Shown: piece after piece, positions 45,788 through 54,683 of the stretch
Numbering within the stretch: the stretch's first letter is position 1
How the letters are laid out: each line of letters begins with the position of its first letter
Assembly: GCA_021777835.1 (NCBI GenBank)
Contig: JAJYDC010000006.1
Location: 90,163 to 154,162, forward strand
Direction: 5' to 3'
DNA: 64,000 nucleotides
Source of the DNA: Bacteroidota bacterium
Lineage (GTDB): Bacteria > Bacteroidota > Ignavibacteria > Ignavibacteriales > Ignavibacteriaceae
The notes under the pieces: model-generated
The model's database searches: none
The model's input: the letters and a program-made list of their open reading frames with translations, nothing else
Told to the model about the DNA's origin: nothing
Made by a program: the position numbers and the translations under genes

Positions 45788-45845
45788 TCTATCATTGAAC
45801 TCGGGGGATAAAATATTTTTCTCCTTCTGTAAATTATTTTTAACA

Positions 45846-45873
45846 AATATAACTAATAAATATTCTAAGTCAA
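45846..45873 (-). promoter_or_regulatory. Candidate promoter of the ATP-grasp/kamA operon
   Basis: On the minus strand TTGACT and TATATT are separated by 16 bp, with the ribosome-binding AAGGAG about 20 bp further on. This would give a short leader. The surrounding 250 bp are AT-rich with no other clear feature. Confidence 0.45.
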
Positions 45874-46043
45874 CAGTTTTTGCTCACCAACAAAAAATAT
45901 TTTTAATAAACATTTTTTTCACGAGTGATGATTTCAAAGAATATTTTTTTTCGCACGACAAATTTATAACAAAAAAATTTTATTAATCAAATTTTTATCC
46001 CCTTATTTAAATTTTTTTGGAAGCTTAGTTGAAGAAAAACAAG

Positions 46044-48254
46044 CTATGCGATCTTAGAATAATTTAGACTATGAGCGTAATGCTCAAACAAATTCTTCTT
46101 AATAATAAGATTATTTTCTTTTTGAAAATAAGGATCACTTTCAACTATAGCGAATGCTACCGCTTTTGCCATGACAATTAATTCCGAATCTTGCGTAAGA
46201 GTAGCATGCTTTAACTCAGGAAATCCGCTTTGTTCCGTACCAAAGATATTCCCGGGGCCGCGCAATTTTAGATCAACTTCTGCAATTTTGAAACCATCCA
46301 AATAGTTCACCATTGCTTGAAGCCTGACTGAAGATCGATACTTTTCAAGCTGAATTGGAGAAAGATAATCAAGGTTTAGTTTATACTTGCTGTTTGATGC
46401 TGCCAATTCTTCTTTAGTTACAAGGATACAATAGCCTTGTTCTGCGCTCCTTCCAATTCGTCCACGGAGTTGATGAAGCTGAGAAAGTCCAAAGCGCTGC
46501 GCATCATTTATTACCATTATATTGGCATTCGGGATGTCAATGCCAACTTCAATAACTGTTGTTGCTATAAGGACATTATATTCTTTCGCAAGAAACATTA
46601 GCATAATTTCTTCTTTTTCTTGCCATGACATTCTTCCGTGGAGTAAACCTACTTTTATATCTTTCAAATAGGTTTCTGATAATTCTCGAAAATATGTTTC
46701 CGCTGCTTTTAATTCTAGCTTTTCAGATTCTTCAACCAGTGGATAAACTATAAATGATTGGTAACCATCCTTAACTTTATTAATAATAAACTTATAAATA
46801 TCGGGTAATGAGCCCTCTCCCCTTAAGATTGTTTTTATTGGTTTTCTTTCCTTCGGCATCTCGTTAATTATTGAAGCATCAAGATCACCATAAACAGTCA
46901 TCGTTAGTGTTCTAGGAATCGGAGTTGCACTCATAACTAAAACATCTGGAACAACACCTTTATTCTGAAGTTTTGCTCTTTGCTCGACTCCAAAGCGATG
47001 CTGTTCATCAACAATGACAAGTCCAAGTTTTTTAAATTTCACTCGTTCTTCAAATAGCGCATGGGTGCCCACAACAATATCAGCATCCATAAGTCCAATT
47101 CCATCCAATGCTTTGTTTTTGACAGACTTTTTTTGTCCACCAATAAGCAAACTTATATTTATATCTTTGTCTTTATAAATTTCGGAGAGATTCTTTAATA
47201 ACTTTGAAATATTTTTTGAGTGTTGATCGGCTAGAATTTCTGTAGGTACCATTAGCACTGCTTGATATCCGTTATCAACAGCAATTAGCATAGCAATTAA
47301 AGCAACGATAGTTTTACCACTGCCAACATCACCCTGTAAAAGCCTATTCATTGGAGTAGGTGACTCCATGTCCCTTCTTATTTCGCCTAAAACTCGAAGT
47401 TGTGCTTCAGTTAATTTAAAAGGAAGAATTTTTAAAAAGCTCGAGATTAGACTCGTCCTTACCTTCATTGAATTACCGGTGAGTTTTGTTTTATAATTAA
47501 ATTTCCGAAGAGCAACCAGAAGTTCAAGATAAAAGAGTTCTTCGAACTTAAACCTTTGAATTGCTTTGTTAAGCCCTTCTCTATTTTCGGGAAAATGAAA
47601 ATTTTTTATTGATTCAATTAGTCCAGTTATATTATTTTCTTTCAACAATTCTTCCGGCAAAGTCTCATCGAGATAGTCGGCATAATTTTCAACTGCCGTG
47701 TTTATAATTTTTCTTAGGCTAAAGTCGCCTATACTCCCCATACGTAATTCTTTGGGAATCCTGTAAAATGGGATTATCTTTCCGGTGTTTAATATATTGT
47801 TTGATTCGTCCTCACTTATCCGATCAAAATCAGGATGTGTAAATTGAAGTGCGTTATATTTTGAAATAACTGGCTTGCCCGATATGGCAAATATTTCTCC
47901 AGCGTTAAAAACATTTGAAAAATATTTTATTCCTTGAAACCAAACACATTCAAAGAAACCCGTAGAGTCTCGCATTTGCACTTTCAGCAATTCTTTTTTG
48001 CCAAACATTAACTTTTCGGCATTTACTACCTTTCCAACTATCGTGATTTCGCCGTTGAATCCATTAAGTAAATAGCCATAAGCTTTAGAGATTGTTAATG
48101 TAGTAGTTCGATCAAGATGACGTGAAGGGAAATAGAATAACAAGTCACGAATCGTATTGATTCCAATTTTTCTAAACGAAGCTGCTCGTTTAGGTCCAAC
48201 GGATTTTATAAATTGAACGGATTGATTTAGTATATTTTCTTTTTCAGAATTCAT
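46044..48254 (-). CDS. recG: ATP-dependent DNA helicase RecG
   Basis: Branch-migration helicase acting on replication forks and recombination intermediates. About 736 residues from the ATG at 48254; the track's GTG adds eight. An N-terminal wedge/OB region (VGPKRAASFRKIGI, DLLFYFPSRHLD) is followed by the helicase motifs: Walker A LLQGDVGSGKTIVAL, VDEQHRFGVEQR, SATPIPRTL, LHGRMSWQEKE, TTVIEVGIDIPNA and QLRGRIGRS. It is divergent from dgt, with a 107-bp gap. Confidence 0.96.
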   Translation of the reverse strand: MNSEKENILNQSVQFIKSVGPKRAASFRKIGINTIRDLLFYFPSRHLDRTTTLTISKAYGYLLNGFNGEITIVGKVVNAEKLMFGKKELLKVQMRDSTGFFECVWFQGIKYFSNVFNAGEIFAISGKPVISKYNALQFTHPDFDRISEDESNNILNTGKIIPFYRIPKELRMGSIGDFSLRKIINTAVENYADYLDETLPEELLKENNITGLIESIKNFHFPENREGLNKAIQRFKFEELFYLELLVALRKFNYKTKLTGNSMKVRTSLISSFLKILPFKLTEAQLRVLGEIRRDMESPTPMNRLLQGDVGSGKTIVALIAMLIAVDNGYQAVLMVPTEILADQHSKNISKLLKNLSEIYKDKDINISLLIGGQKKSVKNKALDGIGLMDADIVVGTHALFEERVKFKKLGLVIVDEQHRFGVEQRAKLQNKGVVPDVLVMSATPIPRTLTMTVYGDLDASIINEMPKERKPIKTILRGEGSLPDIYKFIINKVKDGYQSFIVYPLVEESEKLELKAAETYFRELSETYLKDIKVGLLHGRMSWQEKEEIMLMFLAKEYNVLIATTVIEVGIDIPNANIMVINDAQRFGLSQLHQLRGRIGRSAEQGYCILVTKEELAASNSKYKLNLDYLSPIQLEKYRSSVRLQAMVNYLDGFKIAEVDLKLRGPGNIFGTEQSGFPELKHATLTQDSELIVMAKAVAFAIVESDPYFQKENNLIIKKNLFEHYAHSLNYSKIA

Positions 48255-48361
48255 TGTACTAAAAATAATTCTTGTCACAAGTAATTACAACTTAATCAAA
48301 ATTTCAAATTTAATTTAGTATTTTAAAAGTTATTATTTATAAAATAAAATTTGAGTCGACG

Positions 48362-49726
48362 TTGGACTGGAAAAAACTTTTATCAAGCACTAGACTAGGC
48401 GAAAACAAAAGTGCTTTACAAAACTATTCTGATGGAAGAAGCGAATTCCAAAGAGATTTTGACAGGGTGGTTTTTTCATCGGCATTTAGACGACTACAGG
48501 ACAAAACTCAAGTATTCCCTTTGCCAGAAAGTGATTTTGTACATAACAGATTAACTCACAGTCTTGAGGTTTCATGCGTGGGCCATTCTCTTGGAAATTT
48601 GGTAGGGGAAAAGGTATTATCACGAAATAGAAAACTTCAAACCAAAATAACAAAATTTCATTTCGGAGAAATTGTTGCTGCGGCCTGCCTTGCACATGAT
48701 ATAGGTAATCCTCCCTTCGGACATTCCGGCGAAAGCGCAATATCTGAATATTTTAGAAACGGGAACGGCAAAGCTTTTGAAGGCGATTTATCCATAAAAC
48801 AATGGAATGATTTAACAAATTTTGAGGGTAATGCACAAGGATTTAGAATCTTAACTCGTCTACAAAATCCAAATATAAAAGGGGGGTTACATCTAACATC
48901 GGCTATGCTTGCTGCATTTACAAAGTATCCAAGAGAGTCCATTTCAGCAAACGACGATATACCAGGAAGGGCTAAAATCTATAAAAAGTTTGGATTCTTT
49001 CAATCCGAAAAAGATATTTTTATTGAGATTTCGGAAGGTGTCGGCTTAAAAAAATATTCTTTAGATAGCAACATACTCTGGTATACTAGGCATCCTCTTG
49101 CTTTTCTAGTGGAAGCAGCAGACGATGTCTGCTATAGGATTATGGATCTTGAAGACGGCTTCAGACTAGGATTACTTTCATTTAGCGATACCGAAAATCT
49201 ACTAATTCCGTTAATTCAAAAGAAAGATTTAAGCAATTATAATTTGCGCGACGAAAATGATAAGATAGGCTATTTGCGAGCTAAGGTGATTAGTAGCCTT
49301 GTTAACCAGCTATCTGAAATATTTTTAGATGAAGAGCATAATATATTGAGTGGAAAATTCTTAACAGACTTGATTTCACATTTGCCCACAACAAAATATC
49401 TTAAAATAATTGAAGAAATATCGATAACAAGAATTTATTCCTACGAAAGTGTTGTTGAAAGAGAAGCTGCAGGTTATGAAGTGCTCGGTGGTTTGCTTGA
49501 TGCATTTATTAATTCTGTAAACGAATCAGCCCAAAACAAGATTTCACCTAAAAGCGCAACATTGCTCAAGTTGTTACCCGATCAATTTGGAGGAAGAGAA
49601 GGAAGACCGGCGTTAGATCTTTATTCAAGATTGCTGAGTGTGATTGATTTTGTGTCGGGCATGACAGATTCATTTGCGGTATCTTTGTTTAGAAAAATAA
49701 AGGGTATTTCTTTACCCGGAAAATAA
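48362..49726 (+). CDS. dgt: Deoxyguanosinetriphosphate triphosphohydrolase family protein
   Basis: Hydrolyses dGTP (or dNTPs) to the nucleoside and triphosphate, balancing dNTP pools. The 454-residue HD-domain protein has FSSAFRRLQDKTQVFPL, the first metal histidine in NRLTHSLEVSCVG, the HD pair in CLAHDIGNPPFGHSGE, and DVCYRIMDLEDG with the final aspartate. The start is TTG, which follows only a weak ribosome-binding site. It is divergent from recG, and the polysaccharide genes begin 86 bp downstream on the same strand. Confidence 0.93.
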   Translation: MDWKKLLSSTRLGENKSALQNYSDGRSEFQRDFDRVVFSSAFRRLQDKTQVFPLPESDFVHNRLTHSLEVSCVGHSLGNLVGEKVLSRNRKLQTKITKFHFGEIVAAACLAHDIGNPPFGHSGESAISEYFRNGNGKAFEGDLSIKQWNDLTNFEGNAQGFRILTRLQNPNIKGGLHLTSAMLAAFTKYPRESISANDDIPGRAKIYKKFGFFQSEKDIFIEISEGVGLKKYSLDSNILWYTRHPLAFLVEAADDVCYRIMDLEDGFRLGLLSFSDTENLLIPLIQKKDLSNYNLRDENDKIGYLRAKVISSLVNQLSEIFLDEEHNILSGKFLTDLISHLPTTKYLKIIEEISITRIYSYESVVEREAAGYEVLGGLLDAFINSVNESAQNKISPKSATLLKLLPDQFGGREGRPALDLYSRLLSVIDFVSGMTDSFAVSLFRKIKGISLPGK

Positions 49727-49812
49727 TTTTGAATACTCAAGACAAGTTTGCTATTTTTCGCTTGTTTCAATTTAAGAACATGAAAACATCTTTAAATAAA
49801 TAAAAAGGCAGT

Positions 49813-50673
49813 ATGAAAGGAATAATTTTAGCAGGAGGCTCTGGATCACGACTATATCCAATTACAAAAATTTATAGTAAGCAGCTAACAGTTATTTATG
49901 ATAAACCACTGATTTATTATCCTTTATCAATTTTAATGTTGGGCGGAATTAGAGAAATACTAATTATTTCTAATTCAGAAACCATCCCATTTTACCAGCA
50001 ACTCTTTGGAAGTGGATCTCAACTTGGTTTGGAAATTGAATATGCTGTACAACAAGCACCAAACGGGATTGCTGAAGCATTTATAATTGGCGAAAAGTTT
50101 ATTAATGGCGAAAGTGTTGTACTAATACTGGGTGACAATATCTTTTATGGATCATTAGAATTTTTCTATAGAGGAATAAGGAATAATGTGGGTGCAACAA
50201 TATTCGGATATAAAGTAAACGATCCCGAGAGATATGGAATTGTTGAATTTGATAAGGAAGGTAAGGCAATTTCTATTGAAGAAAAACCAAAGAAGCCAAA
50301 ATCTAATTATGCAGTTCCGGGAATTTACATTTATAACAATGAAATAATTGAAATTTCAAAGAACTTAAAGCCTTCAGCACGCGGGGAGCTTGAAATTACA
50401 GATGTAAACAAAGAATACCTAATAAAAGGAAAACTGAAGGTTGAAAAAATTGGTCGCGGTATAGCGTGGCTTGACACAGGAACTCCGGAGGCACTGCTTC
50501 AAGCGTCTAATTTCTTTGGTGTTATTGAAGAGCGCCAAGGATTAAAAGTAGCATGTATTGAAGAAATAGCATATTATATGAACTATATTAGCAAAAACGA
50601 ATTTGAAATATTGATTTCTTCTATTCCCAGATCATTATACAAAGATTATCTTGAAAAATTATTGAGAGAATAA
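49813..50673 (+). CDS. rfbA: Glucose-1-phosphate thymidylyltransferase
   Basis: Makes dTDP-glucose, entry to dTDP-deoxysugars. The 286-residue protein has KGIILAGGSGSRLYPITK with the KQLTVIYDKPLIYYPLS lysine, the metal-site GDNIFYG, FGYKVNDPERYG and ITDVNKEYL. Length and motifs are standard for RmlA. It heads a plus-strand sugar-nucleotide cluster with rfbC 33 bp downstream. The dTDP-glucose 4,6-dehydratase (rfbB) that should follow is absent from this window. Confidence 0.95.
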   Translation: MKGIILAGGSGSRLYPITKIYSKQLTVIYDKPLIYYPLSILMLGGIREILIISNSETIPFYQQLFGSGSQLGLEIEYAVQQAPNGIAEAFIIGEKFINGESVVLILGDNIFYGSLEFFYRGIRNNVGATIFGYKVNDPERYGIVEFDKEGKAISIEEKPKKPKSNYAVPGIYIYNNEIIEISKNLKPSARGELEITDVNKEYLIKGKLKVEKIGRGIAWLDTGTPEALLQASNFFGVIEERQGLKVACIEEIAYYMNYISKNEFEILISSIPRSLYKDYLEKLLRE

Positions 50674-50706
50674 TAGTCTAAACTTTTTATATAGCATATT
50701 TAATTT

Positions 50707-51261
50707 ATGAGAATTGTTAAATCAAATATAACTGGACCGATGGTTATTGAGCCGGATATTTTTCCGGATGGACGCGGATATTTTTTTGAATCTTTTAGTC
50801 TCTATAAATATAATGAAAATGGATTGGCTTATAATTTTGTTCAAGACAATATTTCAAAGTCAAAAAAAGGAACTGTCCGGGGGCTTCATTACCAAATTGG
50901 GAATAGTGCACAAGGAAAGCTGTGCCAAGTAATCTTTGGTAATGTCTTAGATGTCGCAGTAGACATTAGATTTAATTCTCCGACATTTGGAAAATATTTT
51001 TCTGTTGAATTATCAGAAGCAAACCACAAACAATTATGGATCCCTCCGGGATTTGCTCACGGATTTTCAGTTTTATCAAGCGAAGCAATATTTCATTACA
51101 AATGCACAACATACTATAGTAAAGCTGACGAAAGGTCAATTCGTTATAACGATCCTCTCTTAAGCATTGATTGGCAAATCGAAAATCCTATCGTATCTGA
51201 AAAGGATTTATCAGCAAAATTATTGAAGGATATTGATGAAGACTTTATTTTCCCATCTTAA
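50707..51261 (+). CDS. rfbC: dTDP-4-dehydrorhamnose 3,5-epimerase family
   Basis: A 184-residue cupin epimerase acting on dTDP-4-keto-6-deoxyglucose. Conserved parts are GYFFESFSLYKY, the active-site histidine in VRGLHYQIG, the VDIRFNSPTFG segment, LWIPPGFAHGFSVL and YKCTTYYSKADER with the catalytic-tyrosine region. Length is typical of RmlC. It lies between rfbA and a DegT aminotransferase; in such a setting it could also be a 3- or 5-epimerase for another dTDP-sugar. Confidence 0.9.
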   Translation: MRIVKSNITGPMVIEPDIFPDGRGYFFESFSLYKYNENGLAYNFVQDNISKSKKGTVRGLHYQIGNSAQGKLCQVIFGNVLDVAVDIRFNSPTFGKYFSVELSEANHKQLWIPPGFAHGFSVLSSEAIFHYKCTTYYSKADERSIRYNDPLLSIDWQIENPIVSEKDLSAKLLKDIDEDFIFPS

Positions 51262-51336
51262 TAAATGCTAACAAATCGCTTTTTTTCCATTACTTCTAAT
51301 TCTTTATTAAATTTGTGTTAAAAATATGGAGTATTT

Positions 51337-52509
51337 ATGCGAGTTCCTTTATTAGATCTAAAACCGCAGTACCTATCCTTAAAAAATGAATTAGATGAAG
51401 CTATAATCAAGGTTGCAGAATCTCAATACTTTATTCTTGGTCCCGAAGTTGATTCAATGGAAAAAGTATTCTGTGAATATTTAAACTGTAAACATGCTCT
51501 TGGTGTTTCATCCGGTACTGATGCTTTGCTTATAGCATTAATGGCTATAGGTATTAAGCCTGGTGATGAAGTAATTGTTCCGACATTTTCTTTTTTTGCT
51601 ACGGCAGGTGTTGTTTCGAGGTTAAATGCAACCCCAGTTTTTGTTGATATCAACCCTGTTACATTTAATATAGATCCCAAAGAATTTGAAAAAAATATTA
51701 CAGCAAAAACAAAAGCTGTTATACCGGTTCATCTTTATGGACAAAGTTGTGAGATGGATGAAATAATTAAAATTGCAAAAGAGAACGGACTAAAAGTAAT
51801 TGAAGATGGTGCACAAGCTATAGGCGTTCAATATAAAGACGGAAGACATGTAGGAACTATCGGCGACATTGGTTGTTTTTCATTTTTTCCTAGTAAAAAT
51901 TTAGGTGGATACGGCGATGGAGGATTGGTTATTTCAAATGATGACAAACTCGCCGAAAGGTTACGAATTTTACGTGTTCACGGTGGTGAATCTAAATATT
52001 ATCATAAAACAATAGGCGGAAATTTTAGGCTAGATGCAATTCAAGCTGCCGTCCTTAAAGTTAAACTTCCCTACCTTGATAACTGGTCAAAGCAACGAAG
52101 AGAAAATGCTGAAACCTACAATAAACTTTTCATGTCTTCAGGATTAGCAGAAGAGACGGGTAAAACTAATTTTGACAAAAGGAATTCAGTTCTTTTGCCT
52201 AAAGCAATTTACAAATCAAATGAAATAAAGAATTATCATATATACAATCAATATATTATTCGGGTTGAAAAACGTGATGAACTACGTCAATATTTAGCCA
52301 AGAATGAAATAAGTACAGAAATATATTATCCTGTTCCTTTTCATATGCAGGAATGCTTTGCAAATTTAGGATATAAGCGAGGCGATTTTCCACTGTCAGA
52401 AATGTCAGCAGAAACTTCAATTGCATTGCCAATTTATCCAGAACTTTCGAAAGAACAGATTGAATTTGTAGTAAGAACGATAAAGGATTTTATTCAAAAA
52501 CAATTTTAA
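51337..52509 (+). CDS. DegT/DnrJ/EryC1/StrS-family sugar aminotransferase
   Basis: A 390-residue PLP enzyme that transaminates keto-sugar nucleotides. Motifs: VPLLDLKPQYLSLKNELD start, GVSSGTDALLIAL, VIEDGAQAIG and the PLP lysine in FSFFPSKNLGGYGDGG, then RVHGG and NFRLDAIQAAVL. Next to rfbA and rfbC it could supply an amino-deoxysugar such as dTDP-Fuc3NAc/Qui3NAc precursors (FdtB-like), but the FdtA-type isomerase is missing, so the sugar is unresolved. It is 18 bp upstream of the fucose synthase ORF. Confidence 0.9.
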   Translation: MRVPLLDLKPQYLSLKNELDEAIIKVAESQYFILGPEVDSMEKVFCEYLNCKHALGVSSGTDALLIALMAIGIKPGDEVIVPTFSFFATAGVVSRLNATPVFVDINPVTFNIDPKEFEKNITAKTKAVIPVHLYGQSCEMDEIIKIAKENGLKVIEDGAQAIGVQYKDGRHVGTIGDIGCFSFFPSKNLGGYGDGGLVISNDDKLAERLRILRVHGGESKYYHKTIGGNFRLDAIQAAVLKVKLPYLDNWSKQRRENAETYNKLFMSSGLAEETGKTNFDKRNSVLLPKAIYKSNEIKNYHIYNQYIIRVEKRDELRQYLAKNEISTEIYYPVPFHMQECFANLGYKRGDFPLSEMSAETSIALPIYPELSKEQIEFVVRTIKDFIQKQF

Positions 52510-52553
52510 CATTATGTGGATATTTAGTGAAAGAATCAAAAAGCATTAGTCAT

Positions 52554-53501
52554 ATGAAGATTTTTCTTGCCGGCCATAAGGGAATGGTTGGTTCGGCAAT
52601 TAAACGAAATCTTGAGCAAAACGGTTATGGTCATTTAATTACTCGTTCTCATACAGAGTTAAACTTAGTTAATCAAAATCAAGTCGAAACCTTTTTTACG
52701 GAAGAAAAGCCTGAGTGCGTTATTATTGCAGCCGCTAAAGTAGGCGGAATTTGGGCTAATAACATTTATCGTGCAGATTTTATTTACAACAATTTGATGA
52801 TCGAAGCCAACATTATAAATGCAGCCTACAAATACGGAACTGAGAAATTAATTTTTCTTGGAAGCTCGTGCATATATCCAAAACTCGCTCCACAGCCTTT
52901 GAAGGAAGAATATCTTTTATCCGATTATCTTGAATTTACTAACGAACCTTATGCAATCGCAAAAATTGCAGGCATTAAGTTGTGCGAAAGTTTTTATCGA
53001 CAATACGGCGTAAATTTTTATTCAGCTATGCCGACAAACCTTTTTGGACCATATGATAATTTTGACCTTGAGACTTCTCATGTACTTCCCGCACTGATAA
53101 GAAAATTTCACGTTGCAAAGAATCATAAAGAAATAAATAATACGGTAACTCTTTGGGGAACTGGAAAACCCAAAAGAGAATTTCTTTATGTTGAAGACTT
53201 AGCGGAAGCAATCCGTTATCTTCTTGAAAATGTAGAAGCCAAAGATTTATATGAAAACGGAATTTCTCAAATAAATATTGGCACTGGCGAAGATTTGTCA
53301 ATAAATGAATTGGCTGGATTAATTTCCAATGTTATAGGTTTCAATGGAAATATTGAATATGATAATTCCAAGCCGGACGGCACTCCGCGTAAGTTGATGG
53401 ATGTTTCAAGAATTCACAAACTCGGTTGGAAGCATCGCACTTCGCTAAAAGAAGGAATTGAAAAAACTTACACTTGGTTTCTTAAAAACACCAAACTTTA
53501 G
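52554..53501 (+). CDS. fcl: GDP-L-fucose synthase
   Basis: Epimerises and reduces GDP-4-keto-6-deoxymannose to GDP-L-fucose. The 315-residue protein from the ATG at 52554 begins MKIFLAGHKGMVGSAI, matching the family; the track's GTG 27 bp upstream adds nine residues. SDR features are the glycine loop GHKGMVGS, AAAKVGGIWANN, FLGSSCIYPK and the YAIAKIAG catalytic motif. gmd follows 30 bp downstream, giving the two-enzyme GDP-fucose route in reversed order. Confidence 0.93.
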   Translation: MKIFLAGHKGMVGSAIKRNLEQNGYGHLITRSHTELNLVNQNQVETFFTEEKPECVIIAAAKVGGIWANNIYRADFIYNNLMIEANIINAAYKYGTEKLIFLGSSCIYPKLAPQPLKEEYLLSDYLEFTNEPYAIAKIAGIKLCESFYRQYGVNFYSAMPTNLFGPYDNFDLETSHVLPALIRKFHVAKNHKEINNTVTLWGTGKPKREFLYVEDLAEAIRYLLENVEAKDLYENGISQINIGTGEDLSINELAGLISNVIGFNGNIEYDNSKPDGTPRKLMDVSRIHKLGWKHRTSLKEGIEKTYTWFLKNTKL

Positions 53502-53531
53502 TTTATACGTTTTAAATTAAGAGGACATAAA

Positions 53532-54659
53532 TTGAAAAAAGCATTAATTACCGGTATCACAGGACAGGATGGAAGTTATTTAACAGAAATTCTTATAGAA
53601 AAAGGATATGAAGTTCATGGAATAATTAGGAGAAGCAGCTCATTTAACACGGGTAGACTTGAACATCTTTATGCTAATAAAGAAATCCTCAATAAGAAAA
53701 TGTTTCTCCATTATGGTGACTTGGTAGATACAAGCAATTTAAATAGGCTTCTTGAAAAAATTGAACCTGATGAAATTTATAATCTAGCAGCACAAAGTCA
53801 CGTTAAGGTTTCTTTTGAGGTACCTGACTATACCGGGCAAGTTGATGCTTTGGGGACGTTAAGGTTTTTAGATGCTATTAGAGAAGTCGGCTTAAAACAA
53901 GTGAAATTTTATCAAGCGTCTACCAGTGAACTTTTTGGTAAAGTCCAGGAAGTACCACAGTCGGAAACAACACCATTTTACCCTCGTTCGCCTTATGGTG
54001 TGGCAAAACTATATGGCTATTGGATTATAGTAAATTATCGCGAAGCATATAATATATTTGCCTGCAACGGTATCTTGTTTAACCATGAATCTCCTAGACG
54101 CGGGGAAACCTTTGTAACTAGAAAGATTACCCGAGCGGCTTCTAGAATTGTAGCCGGGCTTCAATCTGCAGTAGCACTTGGAAATATGGATGCAAAACGG
54201 GACTGGGGCTTTGCTCCAGAATATTGTGAAGGAATGTGGAAAATTCTTCAACAAGGCACTCCTGAAGACTTTGTTCTTGCCACAGGTGAAACCCACACAG
54301 TGCGTGAATTTACAGAGTTAACGTTTAAAGAAATTGGAATTGAGCTTGAATGGACTGGCAAAGAAGAGAAAGAAGTCGGCTTGATTAAAAGAATTGATAT
54401 TGAAAAAGCAAAAAATTTAATCGGTTATTCTGATACTTCGTCTAAATATAAATTTGATTTCAGTAATAAATTGAAACCGGGAAATACCGTCGTGGTTATT
54501 GACCCTAATTATTATCGGCCAACGGAGGTCGAATTACTCATTGGTAATCCAACGAAGGCAGAAAAAAATCTTGGATGGAAAGCTAAAACTAAGTTTAACG
54601 ACCTAGTAAATCTCATGATAAGATCAGACCTTGATAAGGTACTTCAAAGAGGTTTCTAA
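53532..54659 (+). CDS. gmd: GDP-mannose 4,6-dehydratase
   Basis: Converts GDP-mannose to GDP-4-keto-6-deoxymannose, the substrate of the fcl product. The 375-residue SDR enzyme starts at [60 protein letters not shown] and [13 protein letters not shown] hold the NADP loop, substrate site and catalytic Yxxx[21 protein letters not shown] is the family signature. It is convergent with the EamA transporter gene. Confidence 0.95.
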   Translation: MKKALITGITGQDGSYLTEILIEKGYEVHGIIRRSSSFNTGRLEHLYANKEILNKKMFLHYGDLVDTSNLNRLLEKIEPDEIYNLAAQSHVKVSFEVPDYTGQVDALGTLRFLDAIREVGLKQVKFYQASTSELFGKVQEVPQSETTPFYPRSPYGVAKLYGYWIIVNYREAYNIFACNGILFNHESPRRGETFVTRKITRAASRIVAGLQSAVALGNMDAKRDWGFAPEYCEGMWKILQQGTPEDFVLATGETHTVREFTELTFKEIGIELEWTGKEEKEVGLIKRIDIEKAKNLIGYSDTSSKYKFDFSNKLKPGNTVVVIDPNYYRPTEVELLIGNPTKAEKNLGWKAKTKFNDLVNLMIRSDLDKVLQRGF

Positions 54660-54683
54660 AACACATTACTTAGATAAAAAAGT

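Noticed and set aside
45795-45986. 63-residue plus-strand ORF upstream of the ATP-grasp operon
   Set aside because: Very AT-rich, lysine/phenylalanine-rich composition with no family resemblance; it overlaps the promoter of the operon.
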